A DNA stretch of 64,000 nucleotides from Amycolatopsis dendrobii (GTDB taxonomy: Bacteria > Actinomycetota > Actinomycetes > Mycobacteriales > Pseudonocardiaceae). Location: the NCBI RefSeq assembly GCF_014145675.1, contig NZ_JACGZW010000005.1:62001-126000 (forward strand), in the 5' to 3' direction. The notes beneath the pieces were generated by a model. It ran no database searches. It saw nothing but the letters and a program-made list of their open reading frames with translations, and was not told the origin of the DNA. Position numbers and translations under genes: made by a program. This document shows positions 51,759 through 59,790 of this stretch, piece by piece (positions within the stretch are counted from its first letter, which is position 1; every line of letters starts with the position of its first letter).

Positions 51759-52835
51759 TCAGCCGAGGTGGACGGTCTCCGCCCCGATCGCCGGTTCGAC
51801 GTGCACCGCCGCCGCGGTCAGGCGGGGCACCGCGGCGATCAGCCGGTGTTCCAGGCTGTGCGCCAGTTCGTGCGCCTGCTCGACAGTGAGCGTGTTGCCG
51901 ACCTGGATGGCGAGTTCCGCGCGGAGGCTGTGGCCGATCCAGCGCATCCGGACCTCGCGCACGCCCTCCACGCCGGGTACCGCCGCGGCTGTTTGCTCGG
52001 CCAGTTCTACGGTCGCCGGGTCGACGGCGTCCATCAGCCGCCGGAAGACCTCCTTGGCCGCGTCGCGCAGGACGAACAGGATCGCGACGGTGATCAGCAA
52101 TCCGATCACCGGGTCGGCCGCCGGGAAACCGAGCGCGACGCCGGCCGCGCCCAGCACCACCGCCAGCGAGGTGAAGCCGTCGGTGCGGGCGTGCAGGCCG
52201 TCGGCGACCAGGGCGGCGGAGCCGATTTCGCGGCCGACGGTGATGCGGTACCGGGCGACGAGTTCGTTCCCGGCGAATCCGACTGCCCCCGCCGCGGCGA
52301 GCACCCAGAGCTGCTGCACGGGGTGCGGGTGCAGCAGGCGGTCGATCGCTTCGTACGCGGCCAGCGCGGCTGAACCGGCGATGATCAGCACCACGACGAC
52401 TCCGGCCAGGTCTTCGGCGCGGCCCAAGCCGTAGGTGTAGCGGCGGGTCGCAGCGCGGCGGCCCAGCGCGAAGGCGATGCCCAGCGGGAGGGCGGTGAGG
52501 GCGTCGGCGAAGTTGTGGATGGTGTCGCCGAGGAGGGCCACCGAACCGGTGACCGCGACCAGGGCCAGCTGGATGACGGCGGTGCCGAAGAGGGCGGCGA
52601 ACGACCAGGTCAGGGCCCGGATGCCGCGTCGGCTGGTTTCGAGGGCGGTGTCGACGCGGTCGGCGCTGTCGTGGCTGTGCGGGGCGAGGAGGTGCTTGAC
52701 GCGGTGCCGCCAGGTCGCTGGCTCGTCGTGCCCGTGCCCGTGCCCGTGTCCATGCCCGTGGCCGTGACCAGGGCCGGAAGCGCCATGCCCGTGCCCGTCC
52801 CCGGGCTGCGAACGGTCCCGTCCCAGCTCTGCCAT
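51759..52835 (-). CDS. Cation diffusion facilitator (CDF) metal exporter, CzrB-like
   Basis: The 358-residue metal/proton antiporter has six helices from about residue 80. The transport sites are visible as GDTIHNFADAL in TM2 and LVADGLHARTDGFTS in TM5, and a cytoplasmic C-terminal ferredoxin-like domain follows (VEGVREVRMRWIGHSLRAELAIQV). The N-terminus is strikingly His/Gly-rich (14-36), a probable metal buffer loop. ATG 52835 has CGGGAG placed well upstream. Divergent from a metal-sensing ArsR gene with an operator between them; Zn, Co or Ni are the likely ions. Confidence 0.94.
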   Translation of the reverse strand: MAELGRDRSQPGDGHGHGASGPGHGHGHGHGHGHGHDEPATWRHRVKHLLAPHSHDSADRVDTALETSRRGIRALTWSFAALFGTAVIQLALVAVTGSVALLGDTIHNFADALTALPLGIAFALGRRAATRRYTYGLGRAEDLAGVVVVLIIAGSAALAAYEAIDRLLHPHPVQQLWVLAAAGAVGFAGNELVARYRITVGREIGSAALVADGLHARTDGFTSLAVVLGAAGVALGFPAADPVIGLLITVAILFVLRDAAKEVFRRLMDAVDPATVELAEQTAAAVPGVEGVREVRMRWIGHSLRAELAIQVGNTLTVEQAHELAHSLEHRLIAAVPRLTAAAVHVEPAIGAETVHLG

Positions 52836-52899
52836 CGACCACTCCCGGATGCTCGAAACCCGCACGCGACCGGGCGGACGCGCCGGCCGACTACCAGCA

Positions 52900-52921
52900 T
52901 ACCTGCGCAGATGCGCAGATA
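52900..52921. promoter_or_regulatory. Operator-like palindrome between the CDF exporter and ArsR genes
   Basis: TACCTGCGCAGATGCGCAGATA has 7-bp perfect inner arms (CTGCGCA / TGCGCAG) and further outer matches. It lies 27 bp before the ArsR start in the divergent gap, as expected for a SmtB/CzrA-type repressor that controls both genes. Confidence 0.7.
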
Positions 52922-52948
52922 ACCGAGAAGGAACGGTAGCATCAGGGC

Positions 52949-53320
52949 ATGCACTCCTCCCTGCCGGACTTCGACATGCCCTCCGACGAGCAGGTCCACC
53001 TGGCCGCGGAAAGCTTCCGCCTGCTCTCCGACCCGACGCGGATCAAGGTGCTCTGGGCGCTGCTGCAGGGAGAATCGTCGGTGGCCTGCCTCGCCGAACT
53101 GGCCGGAGCCGCGCCGACCGCGGTCAGCCAGCATCTGGCGAAACTCCGGCTCGCGGGGCTGGTGAAGGGCCGCCGCGAGGGGACGTTCGTGTACTACTCC
53201 GCCGCGGACGAGCACGTGCGCGGACTCCTGGCCCAGGCGCTGCATCACGCCGATCACGTGGATCGCGACATTCCCGGCGGTGACGCCCAGCCGCACCGGC
53301 CCCGGATGCGGAACGCCTGA
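52949..53320 (+). CDS. ArsR/SmtB-family metal-responsive repressor, CzrA/NmtR-like
   Basis: The 123-residue winged-helix repressor has a recognition region TAVSQHLAKLRLAGLVKGRREG (58-79). The alpha-5 metal site is complete: Asp87, His89, His100 and His103, the same D-x-H-x10-H-x2-H spacing as CzrA (Zn/Co) and NmtR (Ni/Co). The alpha-3 site Cys pair of lead/cadmium sensors is absent (only Cys47). The His-containing tail might add ligands, as in NmtR. It should release its operator on binding metal and induce the divergent exporter. Confidence 0.92.
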   Translation: MHSSLPDFDMPSDEQVHLAAESFRLLSDPTRIKVLWALLQGESSVACLAELAGAAPTAVSQHLAKLRLAGLVKGRREGTFVYYSAADEHVRGLLAQALHHADHVDRDIPGGDAQPHRPRMRNA

Positions 53321-53332
53321 GACCGTCAGGCG
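53314..53332. terminator. Bidirectional hairpin spanning two stop codons
   Basis: CGCCTGA and TCAGGCG form perfect 7-bp arms around GACCG. Each arm contains the stop codon of one of the two convergent genes, the ArsR gene and the DUF2267 gene, so one short element could terminate both. Confidence 0.5.
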
Positions 53333-53700
53333 GCCTTGGCCTCGACCAGGTGCCGCAACGGTTCCGGCAGCACGTCCCAGACCTCGTCCGCCACCTGCAC
53401 CGTTTCGCGGCCCAGCACGTCCAGCACCACACCGGCCCGGTGCACGGCCTCCGGATCCCTCAGGCCCGCCCGGTGCGCGATCCGTCCGACGAATTCCTCC
53501 AGTTCGAAGCGTTCCCCGCTGCCGCCGCCCGGACGCAGGACGTCGGCCAGTTCAGCCGGCAGCCGCACTGCCAGGCTTGCCGCCGCTTCCGGGGAGATCC
53601 GCTCGGACAGCGTCCGCAGCACGGCGTGCGCGACCCGTTCGGCGTCGCGGGAGTCCGCGAGGCAGGCCCGCCTCCGGATCAGTTCGACGATCTCGTTCAT
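53326..53700 (-). CDS. DUF2267 domain protein
   Basis: The 124-residue protein fits DUF2267: MNEIVELIRRRACLADSRDAERVAHAVLRTLSERISPEAAASLAVRLP-type opening, with a second half FVGRIAHRAGLRDPEAVHRAGVVLDVL repeating the helical pattern. It is all-alpha, soluble and of unknown biochemical function. ATG 53700 is chosen because the family begins there. A SigB-like element (GATT, 15 nt, GGGTAT) ends about 9 nt before the start, which suggests a nearly leaderless stress transcript. Confidence 0.85.
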   Translation of the reverse strand: MNEIVELIRRRACLADSRDAERVAHAVLRTLSERISPEAAASLAVRLPAELADVLRPGGGSGERFELEEFVGRIAHRAGLRDPEAVHRAGVVLDVLGRETVQVADEVWDVLPEPLRHLVEAKAA

Positions 53701-53709
53701 CGTTCCCGG

Positions 53710-53734
53710 ATACCCGGGGCAGCCGCCCGCAATC
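53710..53734 (-). promoter_or_regulatory. SigB/SigF-like promoter for the DUF2267 gene
   Basis: On the minus strand GATT (53734-53731), a 15-nt spacer and GGGTAT (53715-53710) match the GTTT-N15-GGGTAN pattern with one mismatch in the -35 part. Confidence 0.5.
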
Positions 53735-53738
53735 GCCC

Positions 53739-53763
53739 GGTTAGCGGCACTACCACCGGGTAC
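53739..53763 (+). promoter_or_regulatory. SigB/SigF-like promoter for the gene at 53773
   Basis: GGTT (53739-53742), 15 nt, GGGTAC (53758-53763). It is back to back with the element for DUF2267, and the start codon follows within 10 nt. Confidence 0.55.
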
Positions 53764-53772
53764 CAGCGGTCC

Positions 53773-54129
53773 ATGGATCATTCAGCGACGTCTCCCGCAC
53801 CGGCCGAGCAGGCGCAGACCGCGCTGCGCCGGCTCCGTCGCGAAGCCGGTGCCGGCGGCTACGAATCCCCCTCGGAGCTGTACCGGACGCTGGGCTTGCT
53901 GAGCCTCCTCGCCGACGACCTCTCCGAACTCCTCCCCGATTTGTCCGGCCAGCTCGAGGAAGCGCTGCTCGCCGGGCGCGTGCGGCATCATTCGGGCGAC
54001 GCGCAGCAAGCCTGCGACGCGGTCGCCTCGGCCGCGCACAGCATTTCGGTCGCCCGCTTCACCGCGCTCCTGGTCGGTCAGGAAATCCAGAAGGCGCAGA
54101 CCGCGATCCGCGATCTCGCTGCCGCCTGA
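53773..54129 (+). CDS. Small helical protein of unknown function
   Basis: I do not recognise this 118-residue protein. It has no signal peptide or membrane segment, and sequence composition suggests three or four helices (TALRRLRREAGAGGYESPSELYRTLGLLSLLADDLSELLPDLSGQLEEAL, then a Gln/Ala-rich end). ATG 53773 has no separate ribosome site and may be read leaderless from the SigB-like promoter just upstream. The context of DUF2267 and DUF5709 neighbours suggests a stress role (inference). Confidence 0.7.
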   Translation: MDHSATSPAPAEQAQTALRRLRREAGAGGYESPSELYRTLGLLSLLADDLSELLPDLSGQLEEALLAGRVRHHSGDAQQACDAVASAAHSISVARFTALLVGQEIQKAQTAIRDLAAA

Positions 54130-54133
54130 CACC

Positions 54134-54159
54134 GGTTTTGTCCCGTTCCGCGCGGGTAC
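54134..54159 (+). promoter_or_regulatory. SigB/SigF-like promoter for the DUF5709-DUF4383 pair
   Basis: GGTTT (54134-54138), 15 nt, GGGTAC (54154-54159) is a full match to the mycobacterial SigF and streptomycete SigB consensus, 33 nt before the start codon. Confidence 0.68.
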
Positions 54160-54192
54160 CCGGCGAGGAAAGCGCTGTAGCGAGAAGGGAGC

Positions 54193-54564
54193 ATGATGGC
54201 CGACAGCGATCCGGCTGAGCCCGAAACGCTCGATCAGTCCGAATCCCTCGACGAGGACGAACTGCGGGTCGACCCGTTGGAGGCAGGCGTCGAACCGGCC
54301 GAACGCTGGAGCCCGGCGACCCGGCAGGCCACGACCCCCGCCGAGGCGCGCGAAGGCGAGCCGCTCGGGAACAGGCTCGCCGAGGAACGCCCGGACGTCC
54401 AGCCCGTGCCGAACCCGCCCGACGACGAGACGCTCGCCCGGGCCGAGGCGGCCAAGGCCGTGGCCCCGGACGAGGATCTCCCGCAGCGCCGGTCGGACCC
54501 GGATCCCGCCGAGCAGGCGGACGAGGCGGGCGGTTCCGTCGCGAAGTCGATTCGCGAGGAATAA
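54193..54564 (+). CDS. DUF5709-like acidic protein
   Basis: The 123-residue, strongly acidic, Glu/Asp/Pro-rich protein is probably largely disordered. The segment GVEPAERWSPATRQATTPAEAREGEPLGNRLAEERPDV is the DUF5709 signature as I know it. AAGGGAG precedes ATG 54193, with a second ATG following directly. It is 44 bp ahead of the DUF4383 gene and probably co-transcribed. Function unknown; such proteins are common in actinobacterial stress regulons. Confidence 0.75.
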   Translation: MMADSDPAEPETLDQSESLDEDELRVDPLEAGVEPAERWSPATRQATTPAEAREGEPLGNRLAEERPDVQPVPNPPDDETLARAEAAKAVAPDEDLPQRRSDPDPAEQADEAGGSVAKSIREE

Positions 54565-54608
54565 CCCGCCGCGACAACGGAAAAGTACGGCTGCGGAAAG
54601 GAGTACCC

Positions 54609-55019
54609 ATGCCGACGGTCACCACCCGTTCCTGGGCCCGTCCGGTCGTCGCCGTGCTCGGGCTGGTCTACCTGGTCCTCGGCATCGCCGGGTTCTTCGT
54701 GCCGGAAACCGCGCACGCCGGGCACGACACCACGCGCGTGATCTGGCTGTTCAGTTCCAGCACGGTGCTGAACATCGTCCACACCGCACTCGGCTTGCTC
54801 GGGGTTTTGGCCGCACGCAAGCTTTCCGGCGCGGTCGCGTACTGCTGGGTGCTGTTCGTCGCGTTCACCGGGTTGACCGCGTACGGGATACTCGCGACGG
54901 CGTTCAGCACCGCACGCGACGACCCGGTGAACCTCAACTGGGCGGACAACTGGCTGCACGGGCTGACCGCGCTCGTCGCCTTGGCCGTCGCGCTCGGCGG
55001 CAGCCGCGAACGGGCTTAG
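54609..55019 (+). CDS. DUF4383 membrane protein
   Basis: The 136-residue protein has four predicted membrane helices (about 13-32, 45-68, 72-98, 113-130) and the family layout with a short loop VPETAHAGHDTTRVIW after the first helix and NWADNWLHGLTALVALAVAL at the end. GGAAAGGAG gives a strong ribosome site. Its last codons overlap the end of the convergent SDR gene by 4 bp. Function unknown. Confidence 0.87.
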   Translation: MPTVTTRSWARPVVAVLGLVYLVLGIAGFFVPETAHAGHDTTRVIWLFSSSTVLNIVHTALGLLGVLAARKLSGAVAYCWVLFVAFTGLTAYGILATAFSTARDDPVNLNWADNWLHGLTALVALAVALGGSRERA

Positions 55020-55840
55020 GGCCGACGCCAGCTGTTGTCCGGGAAGGCCGTGCCGGCCTGCGCGCCCATGCGGATCAGCCCGCCGTCGACCACCAGGGAC
55101 GAACCCGTGATGTACCCCGCCGCGGGGGTGGCGAGGAAAGCCACCGCCGCGGCGACTTCACGGGCGTGCCCGGGGCGGCCCAAGGGAATTCCGGGACGGT
55201 CCCGCTCACGCGGGTCGACGTCGGTCTGGCCGGTCATCGGGGTCGAGATCTCGCCGGGTGCCACGGAATTGACCGTGATCCCGTGCTCGGCGAGTTCGAG
55301 TGCGAGCACCTGGGTCAACGCGCCCGCACCGGCTTTCGCCGCGCAGTACGGAGCGGCGCCGACGCGGGGCACGTGTTCGTGGACGCTCGTGATCGTGATG
55401 ATCCGGCCGCCGCGGCCGGCGTCGATCATGTGCCGCGCGGCGCGTTGCGAGCACACGAAAACGCCGTGCAGGTCGACGTCCACGACGCCGCGCCAGGTGT
55501 CGAAGTCCATGTCCATCGCGAGTTCGCTGCTGCCGGTCCCGGAGCAGTTCACCAGCACGTCGACGCCGCCGAGTTCGCCGGCGAGGTCGTCCACGACGCT
55601 CGCCGCGGTCGGCAGGTCGGTCAGGTCGAGCTGCCACACGTGCGCGGCCGCGCCCTGTTCCCGCGCCTCGGCGGCGGTCTCCTCCGCTCCGGTTTTGTCG
55701 GTGTGCCAGGTGATTCCGACGTCCACTCCCCCGCCGGCGAGCGCGACGGCCACCGCCCGGCCGATGCCGGAATCCGCGCCGGTCACGACGGCCGTGCGCG
55801 GTCCGCCGGTCTCCTCGGGCAGCGGTGCTGGGTCCACCAT
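55016..55840 (-). CDS. Short-chain dehydrogenase/reductase (SDR)
   Basis: The 274-residue classical SDR has TGADSGIG (20-27) for NAD(P) binding, NCSG in place of NNAG near 98, catalytic Ser in ITSVHEH and Tyr-x-x-x-Lys in PYCAAKAGA near 164-168, and a late GYITGSSLVVDGG. It could act on sugars, glucose-1-dehydrogenase-like substrates or general aldehydes/ketones. AAGGAAAGGAGAGG precedes ATG 55840, 21 bp after the GT9 stop, so it belongs to the glycosyltransferase operon. Confidence 0.93.
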   Translation of the reverse strand: MVDPAPLPEETGGPRTAVVTGADSGIGRAVAVALAGGGVDVGITWHTDKTGAEETAAEAREQGAAAHVWQLDLTDLPTAASVVDDLAGELGGVDVLVNCSGTGSSELAMDMDFDTWRGVVDVDLHGVFVCSQRAARHMIDAGRGGRIITITSVHEHVPRVGAAPYCAAKAGAGALTQVLALELAEHGITVNSVAPGEISTPMTGQTDVDPRERDRPGIPLGRPGHAREVAAAVAFLATPAAGYITGSSLVVDGGLIRMGAQAGTAFPDNSWRRP

Positions 55841-55861
55841 GTCCTCTCCTTTCCTTGCGGT

Positions 55862-56863
55862 TCAAGCGGTCGCCCGGCGGCTCGGCCGCTTGGCCAATTC
55901 CTCCACCGCGGCCACCACTTCGGCCGGGTCGATGCCGTCCAGGCACGGGTGCCCGGGGACCGGACAGGTCCGGGCGCGGCTTCCCCGGCACGGCGCGTGC
56001 TGGTCGCCGAGCAATGCCGCCGGGACCCCGAACGGAGCCCAGCGCGCGGCGGGAACCACCGGCGCGAACAGCGACACCACCGGGGTTCCGACCGCCGCCG
56101 CCAGGTGCGCTGGGCCGGTGTTCGGGGCGACGACGGCCTCGGCGCCGGCGAGTACCGCGGCCAGTTCGAGCAGGGTCGTGCGGCCGCTCAGGTCGACGTC
56201 GGCGGTGCTCCCCTCCGATTTCGCGCCGGTCACGACAACCCGGTGTCCTGCCTGGACGAGCGCGTCCACCATTCGTCCGCTGTGGACCGCAGAGGGGCTG
56301 CGCGCCGGGACCGAGGCTGCCGGGTGCACCACGACGTAGTCGCCGATTCCGGTCAGCGCCGAGACCTCCGGCAGCGGGCCGCGGATCGCGAGCCGCCCGT
56401 CGTCGCCAGGAGGCAGCGAGCACCCGGCGGCTCGGGCGAGCGACAGCATCCGCAGCGCTTCCGGCGGATCGCCCGGTACGCGGTGGCGCAGGTCGAGCAG
56501 GCTGCCCGGGTAGTCGTCGCAGATCGCGCCGATCCACGGCACCCCGGCCAGGCGCAGCACCAACGCGAGCGGCAATGGCGACTGGTGGAACGAGGTGAAC
56601 ACGAAAGCCGCGTCGAAGCCAGTCAGCTGGTCAGCGAGGGCGTCGATCGACGGGCGGGTCAGCGGCGGCGGTTCGGGGTCGATCCACGGCGCGCGGAAGA
56701 CCTGCACCTCGTCCACGCCGGGCAGCAGTTCCCCGGCAGCGGCGCCGTGCGGCCCGGCCAGCAGCGTGACGTGCTCGGCCCGCGCGGCGACCGCCCGGAT
56801 CGCCGGACCGGCCAGCAGGACGTCGCCGAGATTGTCCTGCCGGGCCACGACCACGCGCTTCAC
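55862..56863 (-). CDS. Glycosyltransferase family 9 (heptosyltransferase-like)
   Basis: The 333-residue protein has the GT9 hallmarks: opening VKRVVVARQDNLGDVLLAGPAIRAVA, mid-domain YVVVHPAASVPARSPSA, and the donor-site strand AEAVVAPNTGPAHLAAAVGTPVVSLFAPV. GT9 enzymes in Gram-negatives transfer heptose from ADP-heptose. The start GTG 56863 overlaps the stop of the preceding GT2-HAD gene (GTGA). Together with a GmhB-like phosphatase in that gene, a heptose-containing glycoconjugate is a reasonable guess. Confidence 0.92.
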   Translation of the reverse strand: MKRVVVARQDNLGDVLLAGPAIRAVAARAEHVTLLAGPHGAAAGELLPGVDEVQVFRAPWIDPEPPPLTRPSIDALADQLTGFDAAFVFTSFHQSPLPLALVLRLAGVPWIGAICDDYPGSLLDLRHRVPGDPPEALRMLSLARAAGCSLPPGDDGRLAIRGPLPEVSALTGIGDYVVVHPAASVPARSPSAVHSGRMVDALVQAGHRVVVTGAKSEGSTADVDLSGRTTLLELAAVLAGAEAVVAPNTGPAHLAAAVGTPVVSLFAPVVPAARWAPFGVPAALLGDQHAPCRGSRARTCPVPGHPCLDGIDPAEVVAAVEELAKRPSRRATA

Positions 56864-58323
56864 GTGCCGACTCCGGCTTGGCGCAACGCATCCGCGAGAT
56901 CTCGCGCCACCAGCGCTTCCCGGCGCGCGCGGTCGATCTCGGCGGGCAGGGTGCGGGCGGTCGGGACCAGCACGGCGCGCGCTCCGGCCGCGAGCCCGGC
57001 TTCGACGTCCGCGCCAGTATCGCCGATGACGACGCAGCGCGAGGGGTCGACCGACAGTTCTTTCGCCGCCCGCCGGACGAGTTCCGGAGACGGTTTGCGG
57101 CAGCCGCAGCCGTCGTCGGCGTCGTGCGGGCAGACCTGCCAGGTGCCGAATTCGCCGAACAGCTCGTCCACGCGAGCGTTCACCGCGGTCAGTTGAACCG
57201 GTTCGATCAGTCCTTTCGCGACTCCGGACTGATTGCTCACCACGCCTACCCGGACGCCCTTCCGCCGGAGTTGCCGCACGAGGCCGACCGCTCCGTCGAC
57301 CGGCCGGACCTGTTCTGGATCGGCCAGATACGGGATGTCGTGGATCAGCGTGTCGTCGCGGTCGAACAGCACGGCCTGCGGGGCAAGCGAACGGCGGGCG
57401 GCGATTTCCCCGCGCAGCCGGTGATAGCAGGCGGCGGGCGGGATCAATGCGCTCGTCACGAGCATGCGCGCGATCTCGCCGGGCGCGGCCGGCCCGGAAC
57501 GGATGCGTTGTGCGGCAAAAGCGCCGGTCAGCCCAGCCCAAGCCGCCAGGGCGACGCGACGTTTCCGGGGCGCGAGCGCGGCGACGGCGGCGGTGGCGAC
57601 GGTCAGTGCGTGGCGTCCCAGCATTCCGCTGCCAGCGCCGGTTCGCTGCCGCCACAGGACACCGTGTTTGTACCGCATTCGCGCGTTGTCCGCGTTGCCC
57701 CGCTGGGCTTTCACGCTGGCGAAGAACCCCGAACGGCGCGCCGGATGGGTCGTGACGCGCTCGCCGCGCTCGATGCGGTGTCCGTTGAGCACGACGCGCA
57801 GGGCCAGGTCGGAGTCTTCCCGGAACGCGCGCGGGAATCGCTCGTCGAAACCGCCGGACTCGACCAGTGCCGAACGCCGGTAGGCCATGTCCGCGGTGAT
57901 CCAGCGCGCCGTTTCCAGCCCGGCGGTGCCGCGTTCGTCGTCGGTGGGTTTCCGGTTGCCCGGCAACGGAACCACGATCCTGGCCTGCGACGCGGCGGCC
58001 TCCGGCGGCAGCCGGGCGAGGTCGGCGACCAGCCGGGCGGGCCAGTCGGCGGCGAGGACCACGTCGTCGTCCACGAAGGCGATCCAGTCCGATTTCGCCG
58101 CGCGCCAGCCGACATTCCGCGCGGCCGCCGGGCCCCGCCCGTACGACCGCAGCACCCGGACGCCCTCGGGCGTCTCCAGCACGTTCCCTTGTGGACGGTC
58201 GTCGACCACGATCACCTCGGCCGGGCCGGGGCCCTTGGCGGCGCCGAGCGTGTCCAGCAGGGTCCGCAGCGCGGGGCGGCCGGTCGTCGGGATCACCACG
58301 GCGTAGTCCGGGAAAGTGTTCAC
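56860..58323 (-). CDS. Fusion of GT2 glycosyltransferase and HAD phosphatase (GmhB-like)
   Basis: The 487-residue two-domain protein begins at GTG 58323. Residues 1-270 form a GT-A glycosyltransferase: VIVVDDRPQ (38-45), the metal motif DDD (85-87) and the acid pair FRED (167-170). Residues 315-487 form a HAD phosphatase: D321-R-D323 nucleophile motif, SNQSGVAKG (363-371), the zinc loop C398-x-H400...C406-x-C408, Lys410 and GDTGADV (434-440). The zinc loop is characteristic of GmhB, the heptose-1,7-bisphosphate phosphatase, or histidinol phosphatase. Fusion suggests that sugar-phosphate maturation and transfer are linked. It leads an operon with GT9 and SDR. Confidence 0.9.
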   Translation of the reverse strand: MNTFPDYAVVIPTTGRPALRTLLDTLGAAKGPGPAEVIVVDDRPQGNVLETPEGVRVLRSYGRGPAAARNVGWRAAKSDWIAFVDDDVVLAADWPARLVADLARLPPEAAASQARIVVPLPGNRKPTDDERGTAGLETARWITADMAYRRSALVESGGFDERFPRAFREDSDLALRVVLNGHRIERGERVTTHPARRSGFFASVKAQRGNADNARMRYKHGVLWRQRTGAGSGMLGRHALTVATAAVAALAPRKRRVALAAWAGLTGAFAAQRIRSGPAAPGEIARMLVTSALIPPAACYHRLRGEIAARRSLAPQAVLFDRDDTLIHDIPYLADPEQVRPVDGAVGLVRQLRRKGVRVGVVSNQSGVAKGLIEPVQLTAVNARVDELFGEFGTWQVCPHDADDGCGCRKPSPELVRRAAKELSVDPSRCVVIGDTGADVEAGLAAGARAVLVPTARTLPAEIDRARREALVARDLADALRQAGVGT

Positions 58324-58333
58324 CCGCGCCGGT

Positions 58334-58358
58334 TTACCCCGCATCGGCGCAGGCAAAC
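58334..58358 (-). promoter_or_regulatory. SigB/SigF-like promoter for the glycosyltransferase operon
   Basis: On the minus strand GTTT (58358-58355), 15 nt, GGGTAA (58339-58334), ending about 10 nt before the GTG start of the GT2-HAD gene. Confidence 0.5.
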
Positions 58359-58363
58359 GGAAC

Positions 58364-58389
58364 GTATGACAGTGCGTGCGCCGGGGTAC
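58364..58389 (+). promoter_or_regulatory. SigB/SigF-like promoter for the aldehyde dehydrogenase gene
   Basis: GTAT (58364-58367), 16 nt, GGGTAC (58384-58389), 30 nt before ATG 58420. It is divergent from the promoter of the glycosyltransferase operon in a 96-bp gap. Confidence 0.5.
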
Positions 58390-58419
58390 CCGCAGCGCGA
58401 CCGACCTACAGGAGGTGCG

Positions 58420-59790
58420 ATGACCACGCTCGACGACCGGGCCGCCACGCTCGCGATCACCGACCCGGCCGACGGGAGCCCGGTCGGCGCGGTCCCGATG
58501 GCCAGCCCGGACGAACTCGACGCCGCGCGCGGCCTCGCGCATCGGGCGCAGCCGGGCTGGGACCGGACGCCTGCCGCCGAACGCGGTGCGGCCCTGCGCT
58601 CCGCCGCCGACCGGCTGCGCGCGCACGCCGACGACCTGGCCGAGCTCAACCGGCGCGAAACCGGCCGTCCGCTCGAGGAAGCCAAGGCCGGGGTGCTCGC
58701 CGGGGCCGGAACCCTCGGCCAGTACGCCGAACTGGGTCCGGTGCATCGCGGCCGCAGCCTGCTCGGGGACTTCGCCGCCACCGATCTGATGGTCCCGGAG
58801 CCGCGCGGGGTGGTGGTCGCGCTGACTCCGTGGAACGACCCGGTCGCCGTGTCGTGCGGGCTCATCGGCGCGGCTGTGGTCACCGGGAACACTGTTGTGC
58901 ACAAGCCCAGCGAACGGTGTCCGCACACCGGAACGCTGTTCGGCGAGGTTCTTGCCGGAGTTTTCCCCGAAGGCGTGCTGCAGACCGTCCACGGAGACGG
59001 CCGGATCGGCGCGGTGCTGGCCGCGCGCAGCGATGTGGACGTTCTCGCGCACGTCGGCAGCACCGCCACCGGCCGGTCGATCGCGGCGAGCGCGGCGGCG
59101 ACCGGGGCGAAGGCGCTGCTGGAGAACGGCGGCAACGACCCGCTCGTGGTGGACGAGGACGTTGACCCGCGCTGGGCCGCTGAGCAGGCCGCGCTCGGGG
59201 CGTTCGCGAATTCCGGGCAGATTTGCGTTGCGGTGGAACGAATCTACGTGCACCGCGCGACAGCCGAGGCATTCACCGAAGCGCTCGCCGGAATCGCCCG
59301 AGGGCAGACGCTTGCCCCGCTGGTGGACACCCGGCACCGCGACCACGTGCATTCCCACGTCGAGAACGCCGTAGCACTGGGCGCCGAAATTCGCGCCGGC
59401 GGCCAGATTCCGGCCGGACCGGGCGCGCATTACCCGGCGACCGTCCTCACCGGATGCACCAGCCAGATGCGCGTGCTGCGCGAGGAAACCTTCGGCCCGG
59501 TCGCGCCGGTGTGCGTGGTGGATTCCTTCGAACACGGGCTGGCCGAGGCCGCCAACGACGATTACGGGCTCGCCGCGACCGTGCTCACCGCGTCGATGGA
59601 GCACGCACAGCACGCGTGGCGGGAGCTGGCGGTCGGAACGGTCAAGGTCAACGCCGTTTTCGGCGGCGCCCCCGGCGGGGCGGCTCATCCGCGGCGCGGG
59701 AGCGGTTCGGGCTATGGCTACGGACCTGAACTGCTCGACGAGATGACGCAGACGAAGCTCGTCCACCTGGGCGCGCCCGTACGCGCGTGA
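58420..59790 (+). CDS. NAD(P)-dependent aldehyde dehydrogenase
   Basis: The 456-residue protein has the standard ALDH active site: Glu235 in ALLENGGND and nucleophile Cys269 in NSGQICVAVERI, with the cofactor segment LTPWNDPVAVSCGLIGAAVVTGNTVVHKPSE (135-165) and HVGSTATGR (211-219). It is slightly short at the N-terminus compared with most ALDHs. Start ATG 58420 follows a near-perfect AGGAGGTGCG. Its stop overlaps the GTG of the FUSC gene, so both are made together. It may detoxify reactive aldehydes under stress. Confidence 0.95.
   Translation: MTTLDDRAATLAITDPADGSPVGAVPMASPDELDAARGLAHRAQPGWDRTPAAERGAALRSAADRLRAHADDLAELNRRETGRPLEEAKAGVLAGAGTLGQYAELGPVHRGRSLLGDFAATDLMVPEPRGVVVALTPWNDPVAVSCGLIGAAVVTGNTVVHKPSERCPHTGTLFGEVLAGVFPEGVLQTVHGDGRIGAVLAARSDVDVLAHVGSTATGRSIAASAAATGAKALLENGGNDPLVVDEDVDPRWAAEQAALGAFANSGQICVAVERIYVHRATAEAFTEALAGIARGQTLAPLVDTRHRDHVHSHVENAVALGAEIRAGGQIPAGPGAHYPATVLTGCTSQMRVLREETFGPVAPVCVVDSFEHGLAEAANDDYGLAATVLTASMEHAQHAWRELAVGTVKVNAVFGGAPGGAAHPRRGSGSGYGYGPELLDEMTQTKLVHLGAPVRA

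Noticed and set aside
51736..52842. Second minus-strand frame over the CDF exporter
   Set aside because: Arg-rich shadow of the exporter, which itself has clear membrane helices and metal motifs.
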